Notes: generated by a model from the sequence alone, not told the origin. DNA of 64,000 nucleotides from Mycolicibacterium crocinum (GCF_022370635.2 NZ_CP092362.2:2666001-2730000), one strand, 5' to 3'. Counted from the first letter of the stretch, positions 17,169-25,804 are shown. Program-made: numbers and translations.

Positions 17169-17755
17169 TCGCCTCGGTGCGGGGTGAGGTGATCGACATC
17201 GCGCTCGACCATGCCGTCATCGAGGCGTCCGGCGTCGGCTACAAGGTGATGTGCACCCCGTCGACGCTGGCGACGCTGCGGCGCGGCACCGAGGCGCGGC
17301 TCATCACCGCGATGATCGTGCGCGAGGACTCCCAGACGCTCTACGGTTTCGCCGATTCCGACGCCCGCGATCTGTTCTCGACGCTGCTCGGGGTGTCCGG
17401 GGTCGGGCCGAAGATCGCATTGGCGACGCTGGCCGTCTACGACGCGACGGCGCTGCGTCAGGCGCTGGCCGACGGTGACGTGACCGCTTTGACGCGGGTG
17501 CCCGGGATCGGCAAGCGAGGTGCCGAACGCATGGTGCTCGAACTGCGGGACAAGATCGGCCCGGTCACCGGTGGCGGCGGGGTGGCCGCGGCCAGTGGTC
17601 ACGCGGTGCGCGCCCCGGTGGTGGAAGCCCTTGTCGGACTTGGCTTTGCGGCCAAGCAGGCGGAGGAAGCCACCGACAAGGTGCTCGCCGGTGATCCGGA
17701 GGCGACGACGCAGAGTGCGCTGCGGGCGGCGCTGTCGATATTGGGTAAGAAATGA
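17165..17755 (+). CDS. ruvA: Holliday junction branch-migration protein RuvA
   Basis: The 196-residue protein is the junction-binding tetramer subunit. It has the N-terminal OB domain ([20 protein letters not shown]), two helix-hairpin-helix motifs ([16 protein letters not shown] and [20 protein letters not shown]) and a C-terminal domain ([16 protein letters not shown]) that contacts RuvB. It starts at a GTG overlapping the ruvC stop and ends overlapping the ruvB ATG. Length and order are normal. Confidence 0.97.
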   Translation: MIASVRGEVIDIALDHAVIEASGVGYKVMCTPSTLATLRRGTEARLITAMIVREDSQTLYGFADSDARDLFSTLLGVSGVGPKIALATLAVYDATALRQALADGDVTALTRVPGIGKRGAERMVLELRDKIGPVTGGGGVAAASGHAVRAPVVEALVGLGFAAKQAEEATDKVLAGDPEATTQSALRAALSILGKK

Positions 17756-18816
17756 GCCGGTTCGAAGACGACGACGACGAGGCACTCGAGCGCGATGTCT
17801 CGCCGGCGCTAACTGTCGGCGAAGGCGATATCGACGCCAGTCTGCGGCCCCGGTCGCTGCGTGAGTTCATCGGTCAGCCGCGGGTGCGCGAACAGCTGCA
17901 ACTGGTTCTCGAGGGCGCCAAGAACCGCGGCGGCACACCGGATCACATCCTGCTGTCCGGACCGCCAGGGCTGGGCAAGACCTCGCTGGCGATGATCATC
18001 GCCGCCGAACTGGGCTCGTCGCTGCGTGTGACGTCCGGGCCGGCGCTGGAACGGGCCGGGGATTTGGCCGCGATGCTGTCCAATCTCGTCGAGCACGATG
18101 TGCTGTTCATCGACGAGATCCACCGCATCGCCCGGCCTGCCGAGGAGATGCTGTACCTGGCGATGGAGGACTTCCGGGTCGATGTCGTCGTCGGCAAAGG
18201 CCCTGGGGCGACGTCGATTCCGCTGGAGGTCGCGCCGTTCACGTTGGTCGGCGCCACCACCCGTTCCGGCGCGCTGACCGGGCCGCTGCGGGATCGCTTC
18301 GGGTTCACCGCGCACATGGACTTCTACGAGCCGCCCGAGCTGGAGCGGGTGCTGGCTCGCTCGGCGGGGATCCTCGGCATCGAGCTGGGGGCCGAGGCCG
18401 GTTCTGAAATTGCCCGCCGCTCGCGGGGAACGCCGCGTATCGCCAACCGGCTGCTACGGCGCGTGCGCGACTACGCCGAAGTGCGCGCCGACGGTGTGAT
18501 CACCCGCGACATTGCCAAGGCGGCGCTGGCGGTGTACGACGTCGACGAACTCGGGTTGGACCGGCTCGACCGGGCGGTGCTCACCGCACTGACCAAGAGC
18601 TTCGGCGGTGGTCCGGTCGGGGTGTCGACGTTGGCCGTCGCGGTGGGGGAGGAAGCCACCACGGTCGAAGAGGTCTGCGAACCGTTTCTGGTGCGCGCCG
18701 GGATGATCGCGCGGACTCCCCGCGGCCGGGTGGCGACACCGCTAGCCTGGACGCACCTCGGCATGGTTCCTCCGCCGCGGGCCAGCGGGCTGGGGCAGGC
18801 CGGCCTTTTCGAGTGA
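17752..18816 (+). CDS. ruvB: Holliday junction branch-migration ATPase RuvB
   Basis: The 354-residue AAA+ motor has Walker [12 protein letters not shown], Walker [10 protein letters not shown], sensor [18 protein letters not shown] with the arginine finger region, and a C-terminal winged helix ([20 protein letters not shown]). Upstream of Walker A is the RuvB-specific [24 protein letters not shown] overlap with ruvA. The stop overlaps the start of the DUF1304 gene, suggesting that gene is a passenger of the SOS operon. Confidence 0.97.
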   Translation: MSRFEDDDDEALERDVSPALTVGEGDIDASLRPRSLREFIGQPRVREQLQLVLEGAKNRGGTPDHILLSGPPGLGKTSLAMIIAAELGSSLRVTSGPALERAGDLAAMLSNLVEHDVLFIDEIHRIARPAEEMLYLAMEDFRVDVVVGKGPGATSIPLEVAPFTLVGATTRSGALTGPLRDRFGFTAHMDFYEPPELERVLARSAGILGIELGAEAGSEIARRSRGTPRIANRLLRRVRDYAEVRADGVITRDIAKAALAVYDVDELGLDRLDRAVLTALTKSFGGGPVGVSTLAVAVGEEATTVEEVCEPFLVRAGMIARTPRGRVATPLAWTHLGMVPPPRASGLGQAGLFE

Positions 18817-19211
18817 TGGGAGCGCCGATGGTCATCGCCGCAGTGATCTTCGCCGGCCTCGCCGCGCTGCTGCACGTCTACATCTTCACGATGGAGTCGC
18901 TGACCTGGACGACGCCGCGCACCCGCAAGGTGTTCGGCACCACCGCCGAGGAAGCCGAGACCACCAAGCTGATGGCCCTCAACCAGGGCTTCTACAACCT
19001 GTTCCTGGCGATCGTCAGTATCGTCGGGATCATCGCAATCCTGCAGGGCCACACCGGAATCGGTGCTGCGCTGATCTTCGCCGGCGTCGGGTCCATGCTC
19101 GCCGCCGCTGTCGTGCTGCTGGCATCCGCGCCGGACAAGGCCCGCGCGGCGGTGACTCAGGGGGCATTTCCGTTGGTGGCCGTCGTGCTGCTGGTGATCG
19201 CGCTCATCTGA
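18813..19211 (+). CDS. DUF1304 family small membrane protein
   Basis: The product of about 132 residues has four hydrophobic helices and the family pattern: an N-terminal helix ending FTMESLTW, then [18 protein letters not shown] and [23 protein letters not shown]1304 proteins are small integral membrane proteins of unknown role. The GTG at 18813 overlaps the ruvB stop. The ATG at 18828 is an alternative start. The position makes it translationally coupled to ruvB. It is convergent with the carbonic-anhydrase-like gene, with one base between the stops. Confidence 0.85.
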   Translation: MMGAPMVIAAVIFAGLAALLHVYIFTMESLTWTTPRTRKVFGTTAEEAETTKLMALNQGFYNLFLAIVSIVGIIAILQGHTGIGAALIFAGVGSMLAAAVVLLASAPDKARAAVTQGAFPLVAVVLLVIALI

Positions 19212-19212
19212 C

Positions 19213-19821
19213 TCACACGCACTCCAGCAAGCTATCCGACACGTCACCGACCGGCCCGATGGTCGCGTACGTGCGCAGGTGCCCGGTGTCGGAATCGATT
19301 CCCGCGCAGACGATCGCGCACCGGCCGGTGTCGACGTGGTGGGCGATCTTCGGTGATCGCTCGGTCAACGCCACGCCGGTTTCCACGATGTGCGCGGCGG
19401 TGGCCTTGATCGAGTCGGTACCGACACCTCGCCGCACGATCGACGTAATCCCTTGCTGCACAGGTACTCGGGCGGCTCCATCGGGTATCATCGCCTCATC
19501 CCAGGCCCGCATCGCTGCGCGCACGGCGGGGCACTCGTCGTGGCCGAGGATCACGATCAGCGGTACGCCGAGGGTATCGACGGCGTACTCCATGGTGGCC
19601 AGAACGCCGGAGTCGATGACGTGTCCCCAGGTGCTGACCTCGAGCAGGGAGCCCCAGCTCTGGCCGAAGGCCATCGCACTGCCGACGGGTGAGTCCGCGC
19701 ACCGGAATACCGCGGCTGTCGGGGTGTGGACGATCGGATTGCGGCGGCGGCCTGCGGCCGGAACATAGAAGAGCTCGTTTCCTGCACGCAGCTGATGCCA
19801 GGCATTCTTCGGGTCGGACAT
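19213..19821 (-). CDS. Beta-carbonic-anhydrase-like protein lacking the catalytic Arg
   Basis: The 202-residue protein has the beta-carbonic anhydrase core: Cys41 and Asp43 in VFRCADSPVG, and His94/Cys97 in ILGHDEC. The three zinc ligands and the Asp are therefore kept. The family motif is CxDxR, whose Arg pairs with Asp to gate the zinc site. Here Arg is replaced by Pro45 (codon CCC). The insert VLATMEYAVDTLGVPLIVIL is typical of the family. It is last in the dabB-dabA-PII-like operon, 29 bases after the PII-like stop with a good Shine-Dalgarno. It may be a weak, redox-gated or non-catalytic bicarbonate-binding partner. Activity cannot be assumed. Confidence 0.85.
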   Translation of the reverse strand: MSDPKNAWHQLRAGNELFYVPAAGRRRNPIVHTPTAAVFRCADSPVGSAMAFGQSWGSLLEVSTWGHVIDSGVLATMEYAVDTLGVPLIVILGHDECPAVRAAMRAWDEAMIPDGAARVPVQQGITSIVRRGVGTDSIKATAAHIVETGVALTERSPKIAHHVDTGRCAIVCAGIDSDTGHLRTYATIGPVGDVSDSLLECV

Positions 19822-19850
19822 GATGATCCTTTCTGTGGTGGGGTGAGAAC

Positions 19851-20174
19851 TCAGCTGAAGTATTCGGGCCGGCTGACGTAGGTTTCGGTGACGAACATGA
19901 CCCCGGATGACGCATCGAGCAGCGGGCGCAGGCCGGCCAAGAGAGCACCTACTTTCGATTCCGGGACAACGGTGATGAGTAGTTCCAGCGCCGCTTGTTG
20001 ATTGAAGAGCAGCCGACCCTGGCGGTAGCCGTGGTGCCCGAGGCCCGAAACGCCTGACACGCTGGTGTATCCGGTGGCGCCGACGCTTTGAATGAGGTCG
20101 CGCACGGCGGGGGCTTCGCCGCCGGGGACCACCACCTCGATCTTGGTCATCTTGGTCAGTGCGGGTGCGGTCAT
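19851..20174 (-). CDS. PII-like signalling protein linked to the DAB carbon pump
   Basis: The 107-residue product has the beta-alpha-beta PII ferredoxin-like fold pattern: KIEVVVPGGEAPAVRDLIQS, a T-loop-like segment VSGVSGLGHHGYRQGRLLF, and LELLITVVPESKVGALLAGL, followed by GVMFVTETYVSRPEYFS. It is short in the loop, as in the carbon-linked PII-like proteins (SbtB/CPII type) rather than GlnB. Such proteins bind adenine nucleotides and in some cases bicarbonate, and tune carbon uptake. The ATG overlaps the dabA stop, and GAGGAG provides the ribosome site. The gene set around it makes a role in gating DabAB the best guess. Confidence 0.82.
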   Translation of the reverse strand: MTAPALTKMTKIEVVVPGGEAPAVRDLIQSVGATGYTSVSGVSGLGHHGYRQGRLLFNQQAALELLITVVPESKVGALLAGLRPLLDASSGVMFVTETYVSRPEYFS

Positions 20175-22735
20175 GGGATCATCTCCTCGTCGAGAGTTAG
20201 TGCAGTGGAGTGGGATTCGAACCAGGGTTGCCAACCGTTGCGGGTCCACCGGTGCCAGGGCGTTCCGTACGACTCGCGTGCGGCCAGCCCGACCCAGTCA
20301 TTGCCGAACAGGTGCTGCAGGATGGGGTTTCGTTCGACAATCGTGTCGATGCGGTCCAGTGGGGCTTGAACCACCGCGTGAAGCCGGAGCGGTTCATGCC
20401 GCAACTGGTCACCGTCGGCGAGGGACTGCCAGGGCAGACCCAGTTGCAGGTCGCCGCTGTGCCCGGCCAGCACGCCGGCTGTGCCGACGACGTTGTGGAT
20501 GGTTTTGGTCCCGGCCCCGAACACGTCCGGCGCGACGGTGGAGAAGTAGTACTGGCAGTTGATCCATTGAGCGACCACCAGCGGTGCGGTGAGGATGGTC
20601 TCCAAAGCTGCGCCGTCGGGATCCACATCCGGGTCGTAGGAGTGCAGGAACGCGCGCCGCTCCAGATTGAGCCCGGCAGAGACATCACGGGGCGCGACGA
20701 TGAAGGCCGCGTTCCCGGCCAGGCCCCATTCCGGGTAGACCTGGGCCCAGTCGGTCGACCGGGCGGCGACGTGCCGGGCCGCCCGTTGCGGGGAGAGCGT
20801 TGGCGGTGCCCCCGGCAGCGTCGCGCACCGTTCGGCTGCCAACGCCGCTCCCGCACGACCCAGGTCGGCGACCAGGCGATCGACGTCGTCGGCATAATCG
20901 GCCGGTATCAGATGGCGGTCGAGGATCGACACCCGATCGGTGGCGGTGTCATGCTGCGCGGCTACAAAATACGTCGACTCCGGGATGTCGATACCCGCGC
21001 TGCGCAGTTCCTCGCGTACCTGCGGTTCGTTCAGGATCGCCACGGCGGTGCGGGCATTGGGGCCGCCCGCCTGTCCGCCGCACGCTCCGCATTCCAGCGC
21101 GGCCTGATACGGGTTGTTCTCGGTAGAACTGCCGTGACCGCACAGCACTACCAGCCGGCCGAACCCGCTGACCAGCCCCATCGTCGTCAACGCCACCTGG
21201 GCGAACAGCGCCCGCTCGGCCAGCGGTATGGCATCGACGTTGAGCACTGTCGGCGCTTGGGGCACCGCCCAGCGGTGCAACCGGTGGCGTAAAGCGCCGG
21301 CCAGCCCGGGGGTGAGCGTCTTGATCGTTGACAGTGGCCCGGCCACCCACCCCGCGACCTCGGCGAGCGTGAAGGGTGCTGCCAGTGCCTCTTTGGCGGC
21401 GTGAAACGCCGACTCGGCACCTGCCAGGTCGAGTGCACCGGAGATGCGACGGGCCGCGTATTCGACGCCGTGTCGTGAGGGCGCCTCGGTGATGTCGTAG
21501 TTCGGCGCGATGAGGACCGGGCACAGATCGCTGGCCGCGCCACCGAGGAGGTCGGTGAATCTGATGGCTACGGCGAAGAAGCCGGCGAAACCCAGGGTTT
21601 CGTAGCCGCCGAGTGACTCGAGGTGGCGGCGTAGTCCTTCCGAGCGGGTGTCGATGCATGTCACGAGCTGCGTGTGTGCAGACGCGCTGGAACCGTGCCG
21701 CTCGACGTGCAGGGTGCTGAGCAACCGGTTGCGATAGCTTTCTTCGAAAGCGTTCTGCCACAGCATGTCTCGTGCGGCTACCGGCAGCGCTGCCAGCACT
21801 CGCGCTGCCGCGCCCAGCTCACCCTCGGTGACACCGGCGAATTCCCAGAACCGGACGAGGTGGTTGGCGCGGTCACGCGCCGTGGGTGTCGTCGGCTCCG
21901 GGGCTGGGTCGAGGGTCCGGTACTGCTGATCGCCGCCGAGCAGCGCGCACTCATAGCTCAGTCGAACGGCGAGATACCCCATGAGGTCGATCCCGGCGTC
22001 GTTGCCGCTGCACCACTGGATGTGCGCCGCCCAGCCGGGCAGGCAGGTCAGATGCGCCTGCAGGTAGGCGATTCGCGCCTCGTCTGGCACGCCCAGCATG
22101 TCCAGCGCGGCCAGGGTGGCGTCGTCCGGGCGCACCGGCACCTCACGAAGCCGTTGGCGGACAGCACGCTTCAGTGTGTGGTCGCCAGATGCGAGCGCCC
22201 GCCACGCCGAGTAGAACCCGTTCTGCCGCCCCGGCATCGGCCAGGCGCCGTGACCGAAGTACGCCGAGCACCATTTTCCCACCTGGGTGTCGACGGTGTG
22301 GGCGGCCTGCGGATCGTGTTGTTCAGCGCACGTCCGATAGCGACGCACGTGTTCTATCTGCCCGGGCCCGTGCAGCAGATCGGCCCTCAACAATGTCACC
22401 GGCCGGACCTCGTGCGCGCCGAGCTGCAGCGTCGGCAGGCCGGGCAGATTGGGGTAGCGACGGATGATCGCCGCATCGAGGTCGTCGTCGGTGATGCGCC
22501 CCGCGCGGTACAGCTCGCGAAACGTGTTGGGCGCCAGCGTTGCCGGCATGCCGTAGAGGTCACCGGCCCGGCGGATCGCCTGTTCGAAGGGCATGGCTTC
22601 CAGCCCGGCCAACGGGTTGACCGCGATGAAGGTTCCCAGTGGATAGTGCGTGGGCAACACCCGGGCGGCGAGCGACACGTCGCTGCGCAGCTGGGCTCGG
22701 CGGGTGGCGGCGGAGACGGTGTCGGTGACGGTCAT
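20171..22735 (-). CDS. dabA: DabA, inorganic-carbon pump subunit (DUF2309)
   Basis: The 854-residue protein matches DabA, the cytoplasmic beta-CA-like subunit of the DAB energy-coupled CO2 hydration pump. The predicted zinc/active-site residues are all present: Cys360 and Asp362 with Arg364 in TCIDTRSEG, His534 in VVLCGHGSST, and Cys549 in ECGACGG. The 15-residue spacing of His to Cys equals that of the characterised Halothiobacillus protein (His524/Cys539, from memory). The start at MTVTDTVSAATRRAQ overlaps the dabB stop by ATGA. A longer open frame upstream is a shadow of dabB. DabA works with the DabB membrane subunit to hydrate CO2 unidirectionally, driven by a cation gradient. Confidence 0.93.
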   Translation of the reverse strand: MTVTDTVSAATRRAQLRSDVSLAARVLPTHYPLGTFIAVNPLAGLEAMPFEQAIRRAGDLYGMPATLAPNTFRELYRAGRITDDDLDAAIIRRYPNLPGLPTLQLGAHEVRPVTLLRADLLHGPGQIEHVRRYRTCAEQHDPQAAHTVDTQVGKWCSAYFGHGAWPMPGRQNGFYSAWRALASGDHTLKRAVRQRLREVPVRPDDATLAALDMLGVPDEARIAYLQAHLTCLPGWAAHIQWCSGNDAGIDLMGYLAVRLSYECALLGGDQQYRTLDPAPEPTTPTARDRANHLVRFWEFAGVTEGELGAAARVLAALPVAARDMLWQNAFEESYRNRLLSTLHVERHGSSASAHTQLVTCIDTRSEGLRRHLESLGGYETLGFAGFFAVAIRFTDLLGGAASDLCPVLIAPNYDITEAPSRHGVEYAARRISGALDLAGAESAFHAAKEALAAPFTLAEVAGWVAGPLSTIKTLTPGLAGALRHRLHRWAVPQAPTVLNVDAIPLAERALFAQVALTTMGLVSGFGRLVVLCGHGSSTENNPYQAALECGACGGQAGGPNARTAVAILNEPQVREELRSAGIDIPESTYFVAAQHDTATDRVSILDRHLIPADYADDVDRLVADLGRAGAALAAERCATLPGAPPTLSPQRAARHVAARSTDWAQVYPEWGLAGNAAFIVAPRDVSAGLNLERRAFLHSYDPDVDPDGAALETILTAPLVVAQWINCQYYFSTVAPDVFGAGTKTIHNVVGTAGVLAGHSGDLQLGLPWQSLADGDQLRHEPLRLHAVVQAPLDRIDTIVERNPILQHLFGNDWVGLAARESYGTPWHRWTRNGWQPWFESHSTALTLDEEMIP

Positions 22736-24261
22736 GAGCGGGCTCCTGTCAGGTGGGTGGGCGAGGAGGGGGCGATGTATCCGGTGCTGATGGCTCGCGC
22801 ATAGATCGCGCGGTGGATAGCGGTGTCGGGCATTCGCCGCAGTACCGCCAACCCGGCCAGTACCGCGCTCACGGCGGCGGCGACGCTCCAGGCGAGAGCC
22901 GCGGGCGCGGTGGACGTGGGCAGCGATGGGGCGAGGAAGTGACCGACGGTCGTGATCAGGCCGAGGTAGGCGATCGCTGCGGCGAACAGCAGGGTCACCG
23001 CGGCAACCCCTGCGGCGATGCCGCGGCGCCTCGTCAGCCAGCCCCAGGTGACGGCTGCGCCGGTTGCCCAGGCGAAGATCAGCAGGGCCTGCTCCGCGGT
23101 GTGCTGCCCGGGCGGCAGCGAAATTGCCTGCGCCGCAACATATAGGGCAAGTGCCGGCAGCGCCGAGGCGGTGAGTGCGGTGAGGATCTGTCGCCGTCGG
23201 CTCATGGCTTGTGCAGGCGGCCGTGCGGATGCCCGCCGCCGCTGAGCGATTGCCGACCCCGAGGACAGGAACAGCGTCGCCTTGTAGAACCCGTGGGCGA
23301 CGAGATGGAAGATCGTTGCCGCCCACAGGCCCAGGCCGCAGGTGAGGATCATGAAGCCCATCTGGGCCATCGTCGAATTCGCCAGCGCGCCTTTGACATC
23401 GGCCTTCACCAGCATGACCACCGCACCGTAGGTCAGCGTGGCGGCGCCCGCGGCGATCGTCAGAACCCGAGCCACATCGCCGGAGACGAGGGGAGCCAGG
23501 CGCACGAGCAGGATGCCTCCGGCGTTGACCACGCCGGCGTGCAGGAGCGCGGACACTGGCGTGGGTGCGGCGAGGGTGGCCGGCAGCCACCGGTGGAAGG
23601 GCCACTGGGCGGATCGGGAGAGCGCGGCGATCACCACCAGGCAGGCAATCAGCGGCACCAGGGGTCCGTCGAGTTCCGCGGTATTCAACGCGCGCAGGTC
23701 GAGGAGTCCCCAGTGCGCCGTCGCCAACACCACGGCCACCCATAGCGCGAGGTCACCGATCACGAAGGCGGTGGCGGTGCGACGGACCCCGTCGCGCGCG
23801 GCGGGCAGGTGCCAGTACATGCTCAGCAGCAGGCACAGCGCCACACCCGCGACCGTCCAGCTGATCGCGAGCCCGATCAGAGTTGTCGCGGTGACCAGGC
23901 CGGCTGACGCCGACGTCAGCAGCGAAGCGCCGGCGGTGAACCACGCCGCTCGGCGGTCGCCGGCCAGGTAGCGGATGGCGAAGGCCTGCACCACGGGGCT
24001 GACGCCGAACACCAGCAGCAGCAGCACGGCGGCCAGTCGATCGACCGCCAGTCCGAAGCCTCCGGCGGCTGCGGTCACGGGCAGCCCACGCCCGACCTGC
24101 ACGGCGAGTGTGGCGGCTGTCAGGAACCCGGACGCGGCGACGAGCGCGCCGGTGCGGGCGACCACGCGACGCCAGCCTGGGCGTGAAACCGCCGCTACCA
24201 GGGCGAACGTCGCTGGCGCGATCAACATCGTGATCAGGAGAGCGTTCCAGTCGGTCAACAT
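22732..24261 (-). CDS. dabB: DabB, proton-antiporter-like membrane subunit (NuoL/MrpA family)
   Basis: The 509-residue protein has about 13 hydrophobic helices and the Proton_antipo_M signature: SAQWPFHRWLPATLAAPTPV, SALLHAGVVNAGGILLVRLA and MLVKADVKGALANSTMAQMG with membrane Lys residues, then HLVAHGFYKATLFLSSGSA. It stands alone next to dabA, not in a nuo or mrp cluster, which identifies it as DabB. It conducts cations to energise DabA. The ATG has no Shine-Dalgarno and sits about eight bases after a -10-like element, so its mRNA is probably leaderless. It is the first gene of the operon. Confidence 0.92.
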   Translation of the reverse strand: MLTDWNALLITMLIAPATFALVAAVSRPGWRRVVARTGALVAASGFLTAATLAVQVGRGLPVTAAAGGFGLAVDRLAAVLLLLVFGVSPVVQAFAIRYLAGDRRAAWFTAGASLLTSASAGLVTATTLIGLAISWTVAGVALCLLLSMYWHLPAARDGVRRTATAFVIGDLALWVAVVLATAHWGLLDLRALNTAELDGPLVPLIACLVVIAALSRSAQWPFHRWLPATLAAPTPVSALLHAGVVNAGGILLVRLAPLVSGDVARVLTIAAGAATLTYGAVVMLVKADVKGALANSTMAQMGFMILTCGLGLWAATIFHLVAHGFYKATLFLSSGSAIAQRRRASARPPAQAMSRRRQILTALTASALPALALYVAAQAISLPPGQHTAEQALLIFAWATGAAVTWGWLTRRRGIAAGVAAVTLLFAAAIAYLGLITTVGHFLAPSLPTSTAPAALAWSVAAAVSAVLAGLAVLRRMPDTAIHRAIYARAISTGYIAPSSPTHLTGARS

Positions 24262-24268
24262 ACGACAG

Positions 24269-24298
24269 AAAATACGTGTATTAAAATACGTACGTCAA
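24269..24298 (-). promoter_or_regulatory. Promoter of dabB, leaderless
   Basis: On the minus strand TTGACG (24298-24293) and TATTTT (24274-24269) are separated by 18 bases, a good SigA-type promoter. The dabB ATG begins eight bases after the -10, at the expected transcription start, and there is no Shine-Dalgarno. Confidence 0.65.
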
Positions 24299-24315
24299 GC
24301 TTCTGGAAATACGTG
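24271..24315. repeat. Three AATACGT direct repeats over the dab promoter, probable operator
   Basis: AATACGTG (24271-24278), AATACGTA (24285-24292) and AATACGTG (24308-24315) lie in an AT-rich island between dabB and the divergent regulator. The first overlaps the dabB -10, the second its spacer, and the third lies just upstream of the -35. The first copy extends to AATACGTGTATT, a near-palindrome. They are the likely binding sites of the regulator at 24388. Confidence 0.65.
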
Positions 24316-24375
24316 TCGCATATGAGCTCGGCGACGTACTGGCGCGTGTTGTTTCAGGTATTGCTAGTGACGAAC

Positions 24376-24381
24376 TACGAT
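24376..24381 (+). promoter_or_regulatory. -10 element of the dab regulator, leaderless
   Basis: TACGAT ends six bases before the ATG at 24388, so transcription would start at or next to the start codon. No Shine-Dalgarno precedes the ATG. The -35 (TTCAGG at 24353, spacer 17) is poor. Confidence 0.45.
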
Positions 24382-24387
24382 TCCGGT

Positions 24388-24684
24388 ATGGGGGAGTGGA
24401 CGTTTCTGACCAACCACGCGCACACCCTGCTGTGCATCGCGCGCGATCCGGGGATCCGCTTGCGCGACGTCGCCGAGCGCGTGGGAGTGACCGAACGCGC
24501 GGCTCAACGCATCGTCGCCGACCTGGTCGAAGCGGGTTATCTCGACCGGCTGCGCGAAGGGCGGCGCAACTACTACCGGATCCGGGCCGACCGGCCCTTG
24601 CGGCATCCGGTCGAACACGGTCATCGCATCGGCGAGATCCTGGCGGTGCTGCACGAGTCGAAGGATTCGACCGAAAGCTCCTGA
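24388..24684 (+). CDS. Winged-helix transcriptional regulator divergent from the dab operon
   Basis: The 98-residue protein is a single winged helix: WTFLTNHAHTLLCIARDPGI, RLRDVAERVGVTERAAQRIV (HTH) and ADLVEAGYLDRLREGRRNYY (wing). It resembles the MarR/ArsR-like one-domain regulators common in actinobacteria. No metal-binding Cys cluster is seen. The ATG at 24388 is chosen over a GTG at 24313 because family members begin MGEWTFLTNH and a -10 lies directly in front. Its position suggests control of the dab operon, perhaps in response to CO2/bicarbonate or nucleotide state. That link is inferred. Confidence 0.85.
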   Translation: MGEWTFLTNHAHTLLCIARDPGIRLRDVAERVGVTERAAQRIVADLVEAGYLDRLREGRRNYYRIRADRPLRHPVEHGHRIGEILAVLHESKDSTESS

Positions 24685-24697
24685 GTTTCGCCCGCGC

Positions 24698-25804
24698 TCA
24701 CCGACTTCGGCTGGCGGCTTCCCGCACTCGAATCTGGTTGCCGCCAGCCCGTTTTGCTTCGTACATCGCCGCATCGGCCTGGCTGACGAGTTCGGTGAGC
24801 GCGGCGGCCACGGTGCCGCCGATATCCGTCAGTGCCATCGACGCGACGCCGACGCTGGCAGTCACCTCGCCCGCCGCGGCCTCCACGGCGGCGCGTAGCC
24901 GTTCGGCGGTGCCCGCGGCGTCATCCGGCCCGATCAGCTCGGCGATGAGGAATTCCTCACCGCCAAGCCGGGCCACCACCGAATTCATGGCGCTGGCGCG
25001 ACGTAGATTGTCGGCGACGGCAATCAGCACCGCGTCGCCGTAGCCGTGGCCGTGGGTGTCGTTGATCTGCTTGAAGCCGTCCAGGTCGACGAGCGTCACG
25101 GCCAGCCACTGCGACTGTGGCCGCTCTGCCGCGGCGATCAGCGTAAGGGCTGACTGGTCGTAGCCGCGGCGATTGCGCAGTCCCGTCAGCGGGTCGGTGT
25201 TCGACATCCTGGCGTCAAGGGTGAGCAGGTGCAGGAGCAACTGGGTTCCGAACGGGACAGCGAGCACTGCGATCAGGACACCCAGCACATGTCCGACAGC
25301 CATCGCGGTGTCGCCGGCCGCAGCAATCCGCACCCCGGCGAAGACGGTGGTGACGACGGCGTTGAGCAGCGTCGCCGCCAGCAGCCGGCCGGAGTGGTAC
25401 AAGCCGACGTAGCCGGCAATCGGAGCGAAGGTGGCACACGCCAACAACCCCGTGGCCGGTGTCCCGGCGATCACGACCGCAAGGGTCACACCCGCGTTGG
25501 CCCCGATAGCGAAGAGCACGGATTGACGGCGGCTCGGCCAGCCGACGAGCCAGGCGGACGCCCCGCCGAACGACAGGGCTGACATCACGACTGCGGCAGT
25601 GCGGTGGACCTGACCCTGTGGACCAGACGAGCTGTACAGCATCACGAGGGGCACCACACCGAGGATGACGACCACCGACGCGATCAGGATCCGACTGAAG
25701 CGCTGCAGATGGCGCGACGCGAGATATTCCGACAACCAGTCGTATTGGTCGGGTTGGTGCCACCACCGCCGGACCCACGCGGCCATGCCCATGTCCTTAT
25801 GCAT
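24698..25804 (-). CDS. Membrane-bound diguanylate cyclase (GGDEF)
   Basis: About 368 residues: a short cytoplasmic N terminus (WVRRWWHQPDQYDWLSEYL, common to mycobacterial GGDEF proteins), six hydrophobic helices, and a C-terminal GGDEF domain starting DPLTGLRNRRGYDQSALTLI. The active site reads VARLGGEEFLIAE, so the GGEEF signature is intact, and DLDGFKQINDTHGHGYGDAV carries the metal and substrate residues. The RxxD inhibitory site usually found shortly upstream is absent. It should synthesise cyclic di-GMP from GTP without product inhibition. The start at 25804 (MHKDMG) is preferred. A farther in-frame start at 25879 would add 25 residues. Confidence 0.9.
   Translation of the reverse strand: MHKDMGMAAWVRRWWHQPDQYDWLSEYLASRHLQRFSRILIASVVVILGVVPLVMLYSSSGPQGQVHRTAAVVMSALSFGGASAWLVGWPSRRQSVLFAIGANAGVTLAVVIAGTPATGLLACATFAPIAGYVGLYHSGRLLAATLLNAVVTTVFAGVRIAAAGDTAMAVGHVLGVLIAVLAVPFGTQLLLHLLTLDARMSNTDPLTGLRNRRGYDQSALTLIAAAERPQSQWLAVTLVDLDGFKQINDTHGHGYGDAVLIAVADNLRRASAMNSVVARLGGEEFLIAELIGPDDAAGTAERLRAAVEAAAGEVTASVGVASMALTDIGGTVAAALTELVSQADAAMYEAKRAGGNQIRVREAASRSR

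Noticed and set aside
20171..23743. A 1190-residue version of DabA
   Set aside because: The extra N-terminal third is a shadow over dabB. The ATG at 22735 overlaps the dabB stop and gives normal length.
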